A DNA stretch of 64,000 bases from Oceanobacter kriegii DSM 6294 (GTDB lineage Bacteria > Pseudomonadota > Gammaproteobacteria > Pseudomonadales > Oceanobacteraceae). Every line of letters begins with the position of its first letter. The stretch's first letter is position 1. Location of the stretch: assembly GCF_000422845.1 (NCBI RefSeq), contig NZ_KE383935.1:63976-127975 (forward strand), read 5' to 3'. This document shows positions 59,862 through 64,000 of the stretch, piece after piece. The position numbers and the translations under genes are program-made. The notes below the pieces were generated by a model. The model searched no databases. It was not told the origin of the DNA and was given only the letters and a program-made list of their open reading frames with translations.

Positions 59862-59952
59862 CGTGTGGGCTCTGAATAAATTTTTGAGCTGGCCAACTCA
59901 CTCGACGAGGGCTAGATTACTGACAACACTTTGATGGTTAAACTGGCCAGAT

Positions 59953-60882
59953 ATGAAGACAGACCACACAGTTCGTGAACAATTTCCGCTGCCCCAGGAC
60001 CTCAACGTGCTGGTTACCGTGGTGCTGAAAGGCAGTTTTGTCGCGGCGGCCAGTACCCTGGGGCAGTCTCCTGCCTACGTCAGCAAGCGTATTGGCATTC
60101 TTGAACAGACGTTAGGCTGCCGGTTGCTGCACCGGACCACTCGTTCGCTGGGGCTGACCCGCGAAGGCGAAATTGTCTTTGAGGGGGCGCAACTGCTGCT
60201 CAGCGATCTGGATGAACTGGTCGATACCTTGTCGAGCGCCCGTCAGCAGCCTCGTGGCCAACTGCATGTGTGCAGCAGCTTTGGTTTTGGCCGAGCCCAT
60301 GTTGCCCCGATGCTGGCGGCACTGGCCCAGCGTTACCCTCAGCTGGAAGCACGCTTCGAAGTGTTCGACCGGGTGGTCGATATTGTCGGTGAGGGGTTTG
60401 ATCTGGAAATCCGCGTGGGCGATGACCTGCCCGAACAACACATCTGCAAGCAGCTGGTGCACAACCGCCGGGTGCTGTGTGCCACACCGGGTTATCTGGC
60501 CGAACATGGAGTCCCGACCAGCCTTGACGATCTGCGCCAGCATCACTGTTTGACACTGAAAGAACGCAACAGCATTCAGGGCAGCTGGCAACTGGACCGC
60601 GATGGCGAAAGCAGCGTCACCATCAAAGTCACCGGACCGCTGTCGTCTAACAGTGGTGAGATCGTACTGCAATGGGCACTGCTGGGACGCGGCATCATGT
60701 TGCGCTCCTTATGGGATATCCAACACCTGTTAGACTCCGGTGAGCTGCAACAGGTACTGCCCGAATACGGCCAAAGCGCCAACGTATGGGCGGTGTACCC
60801 GCAGCGGCTGGCAACGTCCGGGCGGCTGCGCGCCTGCGTGGAATTTATGGCAGAACAGTTTCAGGCACTTTCGTTACGGTGA
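59953..60882 (+). CDS. LysR-family regulator next to the AEC permease
   Basis: A 309-residue LysR protein. HTH at residues about 14-66 (LPQDLNVLVTVVLKGSFVAAASTLGQSPAYVSKRIGILEQTLGCRLLHRTTRSLGLTREG), and an effector domain with VFDRVVDIVGEGFDLEIRVGDD. The subgroup (TRSLGLTREG) resembles DmlR, which controls D-malate use in E. coli, and fits a partner organic-acid carrier. It is divergent from the AEC gene. Confidence 0.85.
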   Translation: MKTDHTVREQFPLPQDLNVLVTVVLKGSFVAAASTLGQSPAYVSKRIGILEQTLGCRLLHRTTRSLGLTREGEIVFEGAQLLLSDLDELVDTLSSARQQPRGQLHVCSSFGFGRAHVAPMLAALAQRYPQLEARFEVFDRVVDIVGEGFDLEIRVGDDLPEQHICKQLVHNRRVLCATPGYLAEHGVPTSLDDLRQHHCLTLKERNSIQGSWQLDRDGESSVTIKVTGPLSSNSGEIVLQWALLGRGIMLRSLWDIQHLLDSGELQQVLPEYGQSANVWAVYPQRLATSGRLRACVEFMAEQFQALSLR

Positions 60883-60934
60883 GTGTCGTTGCGGTGACCT
60901 TGATCCTCCACGATGGTTATTTGCCGAAGCAACT

Positions 60935-60958
60935 GGTGCGCAGTGCGCACCCTACATG
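60935..60958. repeat. Dispersed palindrome, copy B
   Basis: Identical over 24 bp to 11409-11432 (GGTGCGCA-G-TGCGCACC then CTACATG). Confidence 0.8.
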
Positions 60959-61018
60959 CTTGCCTGCGAGTCACTTTGTAGGAGGCAATTTATTGCCGAC
61001 AGCAAACAGGATGGCCAC
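60958..61018 (+). repeat. 61-bp dispersed repeat with REP-like core, copy 4
   Basis: Nearly identical to 62543-62603. The REP-like core at 60977-60999 reads TGTAGGAG, stem GGCAAT, TT, ATTGCC, GA. Confidence 0.85.
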
Positions 61019-61092
61019 TTGTGCTCATCAACCCGCGGCTTTGAATAACTTGGCTGGTATGGGCGCAGGGCCTGTCGGTGACTCCTGATTCT

Positions 61093-61470
61093 TCAGCCTT
61101 GCTCCTGATCGAACTGCTGTTGGGATTCCAGTACGGTTTCGATGTGGTTTTCAGCCCATAGCGCCAGTTCGTCGATGGTGTCGGCCAGGGTCTGGCCCAG
61201 TCCGGTCAGGGAATATTCGACGGTGACGGGCACGGTGGCAAAAATCTGCCGCTGGATCAGGCCGTCGCGTTCCAGGTTGCGCAGTGTTTGCGTCAGCATC
61301 TTGGCTGAGACGCCGTCGAGGTCGCGTCGCAGCTGGTTGAAGCGCACGGCGTCGGTTTTCAGCCGCCGGATAATCAACAAACTCCACTTATCCGCCAGCC
61401 GTGTAAAGACCATGCGGGCCGGGCAGTTGCGGTTGTACACATCGTATGGCGGTTGCTCGTCTGCACTCAT
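61093..61470 (-). CDS. HxlR-family transcriptional regulator
   Basis: A 125-residue HxlR/MarR-like wHTH protein: NRNCPARMVFTRLADKWSLLIIRRLKTDAVRFNQLRRDLDGVSAKMLTQTLRNLERDGLIQR, with the conserved N-terminal Cys of redox- or aldehyde-sensing members (as in YodB/HypR). ATG 61470 is preceded by GGAG. It is divergent from the NmrA-type reductase gene, and palindromes in the gap are its likely sites. Response to electrophiles or quinones is inference. Confidence 0.86.
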   Translation of the reverse strand: MSADEQPPYDVYNRNCPARMVFTRLADKWSLLIIRRLKTDAVRFNQLRRDLDGVSAKMLTQTLRNLERDGLIQRQIFATVPVTVEYSLTGLGQTLADTIDELALWAENHIETVLESQQQFDQEQG

Positions 61471-61552
61471 GGGCGCTCCACTATCAGTTCGGACAGAATC
61501 TTGTCTAACGGGTGTTTTTCCCACCTTCCAGCTTGCTCATTGGTCGCTTGCC

Positions 61553-61570
61553 GGTTACCCCAAAGTAACC
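61553..61570. promoter_or_regulatory. GGTTAC/GTAACC inverted repeat
   Basis: GGTTAC-CCCAAA-GTAACC in the gap between HxlR and the reductase gene; candidate HxlR operator. Confidence 0.5.
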
Positions 61571-61593
61571 AGATAACGCCAAGGTGCCTTCTT

Positions 61594-61607
61594 GAAACCA
61601 TGGTTTC
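61594..61607. promoter_or_regulatory. GAAACCATGGTTTC palindrome
   Basis: A perfect 14-bp palindrome 68 bp upstream of the reductase start; second candidate HxlR operator. Confidence 0.55.
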
Positions 61608-61675
61608 CAATAGTTACCTTGATTCCCATTGAAAACTTATCAAATCAAAGCAACGTTTGCATGGGAGAGATTCCA

Positions 61676-62524
61676 ATGAGTCAGAAAATTCTGGTACTGG
61701 GTGCCAATGGTACCGTGGGTAAACACCTGGTAGCTGAGCTGCTGGCCCGTGGTGAACAGGTCAAGGCCGCCAGCCGCAATGCCACACCGATGGAAGGCGC
61801 CGAGGCGGTGGCGTTCGATTTTACAACCGCCACAGGCGCTATTGAGCCATTGCTGGATGGCGTTGACCGTCTGTTTTTGATGCTGCCAACCGGCTACGTC
61901 AACAGCTATGAGTTACTGGCGCCGGTGGCGCAGGCGGCCATCGATCGCGGCATCAAGGTGGTGTTTCAGTCGGTGCTGGGTGTGGATGCCGACGACAGCA
62001 TTCCCTACCGCCAGGTAGAGCTGATGCTGATCAACAGCGGGGTGGCGTCGGTGGTGCTGCGCCCGAACTGGTTTATGGATAACTTCGTCAACTTCTGGCT
62101 GCCGGGCATTCAGCACGATGTGATTGCGGTGCCTGCGGCGGAGGGGCAGTCGTCCTTTATTGATGCCCGCGACATCGCCGCCAGTGCTACAGCGGCGCTG
62201 ACCAGCTCGGCGTTTGACAATCAGCAGTTCAACCTCACCGGCCCGCAGGCGATGGGGTATGCCGATGCCGCGGAGTTGATTGGCGAGGCCATTGGTCGTT
62301 CGCTGGCGTATCAGCCGCTGAGCGATGATGATTTTATCGCCATGCTGACCCAGGCCGGAGTGCCTGCCGACTACGCGGGTTTTCTCGCGTCCATTTTTGC
62401 ACCGGTACGCATGGGTTGGACGGCGGCGGTCAGTGATGCGGTAGAGCAGCTCACCGGTAACGCGCCACGCACGCTTGAAGCCTGGATTGCAGAGCATCAG
62501 GCGGTGTTGGCGTCACAGGGCTGA
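61676..62524 (+). CDS. NmrA-type NAD(P)-binding reductase
   Basis: A 282-residue atypical SDR of the NmrA/QorB group: Rossmann motif LVLGANGTVGKHLVAELLARG, and no YxxxK pair where classical SDRs have it. Family members include QorB quinone reductase and redox-sensing proteins. ATG 61676 follows GGGAGAG. It is controlled, presumably, by the divergent HxlR protein; HxlR-NmrA pairs are common in proteobacteria as aldehyde or quinone response units. Confidence 0.85.
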   Translation: MSQKILVLGANGTVGKHLVAELLARGEQVKAASRNATPMEGAEAVAFDFTTATGAIEPLLDGVDRLFLMLPTGYVNSYELLAPVAQAAIDRGIKVVFQSVLGVDADDSIPYRQVELMLINSGVASVVLRPNWFMDNFVNFWLPGIQHDVIAVPAAEGQSSFIDARDIAASATAALTSSAFDNQQFNLTGPQAMGYADAAELIGEAIGRSLAYQPLSDDDFIAMLTQAGVPADYAGFLASIFAPVRMGWTAAVSDAVEQLTGNAPRTLEAWIAEHQAVLASQG

Positions 62525-62542
62525 TTTAACAAAAGTGAGCTG

Positions 62543-62603
62543 GCTTGCCTGCAATTCACTCTGTAGGAGGCAATTTATTGCCGAAAGCAAACAGGATGGG
62601 CAC
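62543..62603 (+). repeat. 61-bp dispersed repeat with REP-like core, copy 5
   Basis: Second copy of 60958-61018. Core at 62562-62584. It is followed by a hairpin GGATGGGCA/TGCCCATCC (62594-62615) that may act as a weak terminator for the reductase gene. Confidence 0.85.
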
Positions 62604-62633
62604 TGTTGCCCATCCGACAGCGCTCTTACCGGC

Positions 62634-63683
62634 TTATTTCAGCGTGGTCATATCAACAACAAAGCGGTACTTCACGTCGCCTTTTTCCAGTCGCTCGAAG
62701 GCTTCGTTCACCTCGTTGGCGTTGACCATTTCAATATCGGCGGTGATACCGTGCTCGGCGCAGAAATCCAGCATTTCCTGGGTTTCTGCGATGCCGCCAA
62801 TGTTCGAGCCGGAGAAACTGCGACGGCCGTGGACGACATTAAACGCACCTACCTCCAATGGCTCCGCTGGCAAGCCCACCAGTACCACCGAGCCGTCGAT
62901 GGCCAGCAGGTTCAGATAGGTGTTGATATCATGCTGGGCCGACACGGTGTCTAACACCAGATCGAGTTTGCCAGCATAGGCTGCCATTTGCTCCGGGTCT
63001 TTGGTCAGAACCGCAGCATCGGCTCCCAGACGTTTGGCGTCTTCTACCTTGGTATCGGACGACGTCAGCACCACAACCTCGGCGCCCATGGCTTTGGCAA
63101 TACGAATGGCAACGTGGCCGAGCCCGCCAATGCCCAAAATACCAACTTTCTTACCCGGGCCAACGTGCCAGTGCTTCAGCGGGGAATACACGGTAATACC
63201 GGCACACAGCAGTGGTGCCGCAGCAGCCAGATCCAGCGACTCGGGCATCTGCAAGGTGTAGCTTTCCTTACACACGTACGTCTGAGAAAAACCGCCGAAT
63301 GTCATACCGCCCAGGTGTTTGTCCGGGGTATTGAATGACAGCGTGGTGCCGTTTTCACAAAACTGCTGCAAATCACGCTGGCAAGCCGGGCAGCCACCAC
63401 AAGAATCGACAATACATCCAACGCCAGCCAAGTCACCGACGTTGAAACGGGTGACATCTTCACCAACCGCCGTTACCCGGCCGACAATCTCATGGCCCGG
63501 CACCATCGGGTAGTTGGAAAACCCAAAGTCATTCTTTACCTGATGCAAATCCGAGTGGCAGATGCCGCAATACAAAATATCGAACTGCACATCGTCAGAC
63601 TGCAAATCGCGGCGTGGGATGTTCAGCAGGTGCATGGGTTCAGCGCTGTTAACCGCGCCAATGGCTTTGATTTCAAATGGCAT
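62634..63683 (-). CDS. Zinc-dependent alcohol dehydrogenase (YahK/CAD-like)
   Basis: A 349-residue medium-chain dehydrogenase. Catalytic zinc: Cys in GICHSD, His in GHEIVG; structural zinc cysteines in DSCGGCPACQRDLQQFC. The NAD(P) motif is GIGGLGHVAIRIAKAMG; the following VVVLTSSDTK lacks an acidic residue, so NADP is likely. It resembles E. coli YahK and plant cinnamyl-alcohol dehydrogenases, which reduce a broad range of aldehydes. It could dispose of aldehydes made elsewhere in the window. Monocistronic. Confidence 0.88.
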   Translation of the reverse strand: MPFEIKAIGAVNSAEPMHLLNIPRRDLQSDDVQFDILYCGICHSDLHQVKNDFGFSNYPMVPGHEIVGRVTAVGEDVTRFNVGDLAGVGCIVDSCGGCPACQRDLQQFCENGTTLSFNTPDKHLGGMTFGGFSQTYVCKESYTLQMPESLDLAAAAPLLCAGITVYSPLKHWHVGPGKKVGILGIGGLGHVAIRIAKAMGAEVVVLTSSDTKVEDAKRLGADAAVLTKDPEQMAAYAGKLDLVLDTVSAQHDINTYLNLLAIDGSVVLVGLPAEPLEVGAFNVVHGRRSFSGSNIGGIAETQEMLDFCAEHGITADIEMVNANEVNEAFERLEKGDVKYRFVVDMTTLK

Positions 63684-63981
63684 TCAAATTTCCTCCAGTA
63701 CAGGACCCAAAAGCAGAACAACAACTGCCTGCATGAGGGTGATGAAAAGACTGTACGCCTGAAGTGGTTTATTGATTAGCCGGGATAATTCGGCAGGGCT
63801 GGTGAGGAAAATTCATGAAATCTCGAGGAGTGACCCCGGTACAGAGAGGGAATAGGGCGTCGCCCTCCGGAGGCGAAGGTCGGTTGATCATCGCTATCGG
63901 TTTCAATTGTGAGCTTTTACCACGTTACATCACTGGTCAACGCCCGGTAACGTGGGTACAATGCGCGCCTTGCGGAAGCAT
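63684..63981. other. Gene-free spacer before tRNA, 298 bp
   Basis: No coding frame is credible. A GC-rich near-palindrome GCCCTCCGGAGGC lies near 63860-63873, and the tRNA promoter is at the right end. Confidence 0.6.
63934..63962 (+). promoter_or_regulatory. Promoter of the tRNA gene
   Basis: TGGTCA (63934-63939), 17 bp, TACAAT (63957-63962), then the GC-rich discriminator GCGCGCC, as at stable-RNA promoters under stringent control. Confidence 0.65.
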
Positions 63982-64000
63982 CCGCCCGTAGCTCAGCTGG
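63982..64000 (+). tRNA. 5' end of a tRNA gene, isotype not determinable
   Basis: The window ends in an acceptor strand (CCGCCCG) followed by TAGCTCAGCTGG, which is the U8 and D-arm start of many tRNAs. The anticodon is beyond the edge. Arg tRNAs often start in a similar way (GCGCCCGTAGCTCAGCTGG in E. coli), but this is not proof. Confidence 0.75.

Overview
This 64 kb window looks like chromosomal DNA of an aerobic heterotrophic gammaproteobacterium, probably a marine Oceanospirillales/Pseudomonadales-type organism. The evidence is Pseudomonas- and E. coli-like polyamine genes, TRAP transporters, many LysR regulators and Pseudomonas-style REP elements. This placement is inference from protein resemblance; no taxonomic marker gene is complete. 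No insertion sequence, phage, CRISPR array, rRNA or complete tRNA was seen. A tRNA gene begins at the last 19 bases.

Layout. 1-4.8 kb: end of a PatD-like aldehyde dehydrogenase, LysR, agmatinase SpeB, a lipoprotein between direct repeats, LysR and an FMN reductase. 4.8-9.1 kb: a structured non-coding stretch, then MarR, a VanB-like reductase, a VanA-like Rieske oxygenase and a lone TRAP binding protein. 9.1-23.7 kb: polyamine uptake and catabolism (LuxR, SpuC, GntR, PuuA, a four-gene ABC importer, an amidotransferase, PuuB, a DUF3237 protein, a second polyamine-type binding protein and a porin). 23.8-36.8 kb: an unusual oxidation cluster (serine hydrolase and TetR, then a BBE-type flavoprotein divergent from an amine oxidase, a ThDP decarboxylase and a haem-c protein, facing a giant HTH-ATPase-TPR regulator). 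36.8-45.4 kb: small membrane genes, TetR, PuuC, then LysR with a complete TRAP transporter and universal stress protein. 45.7-53.6 kb: diguanylate cyclase, deoxyribosyltransferase, DUF748, ribitol-dehydrogenase-like SDR with a lone ABC binding protein, and DmeR/DmeF metal efflux. 53.5-64 kb: P460 cytochrome, LysR genes, membrane-anchored metallo-beta-lactamase-fold hydrolase, MFS and AEC transporters, YgjP-like peptidase, HxlR with an NmrA-type reductase, an alcohol dehydrogenase, and the tRNA start.

How the genes work together. Agmatine is cut to putrescine by SpeB; putrescine also enters through the ABC importer. It can go to GABA by transamination (SpuC then PatD) or by gamma-glutamylation (PuuA, PuuB, PuuC, then a hydrolase that may be the amidotransferase at 18671). 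The GntR protein probably controls spuC and puuA through shared TGTGATCACA operators. The 26-36.8 kb cluster reads as amino acid to 2-oxo acid to aldehyde chemistry with extra redox partners, and is the best candidate for an undescribed system.
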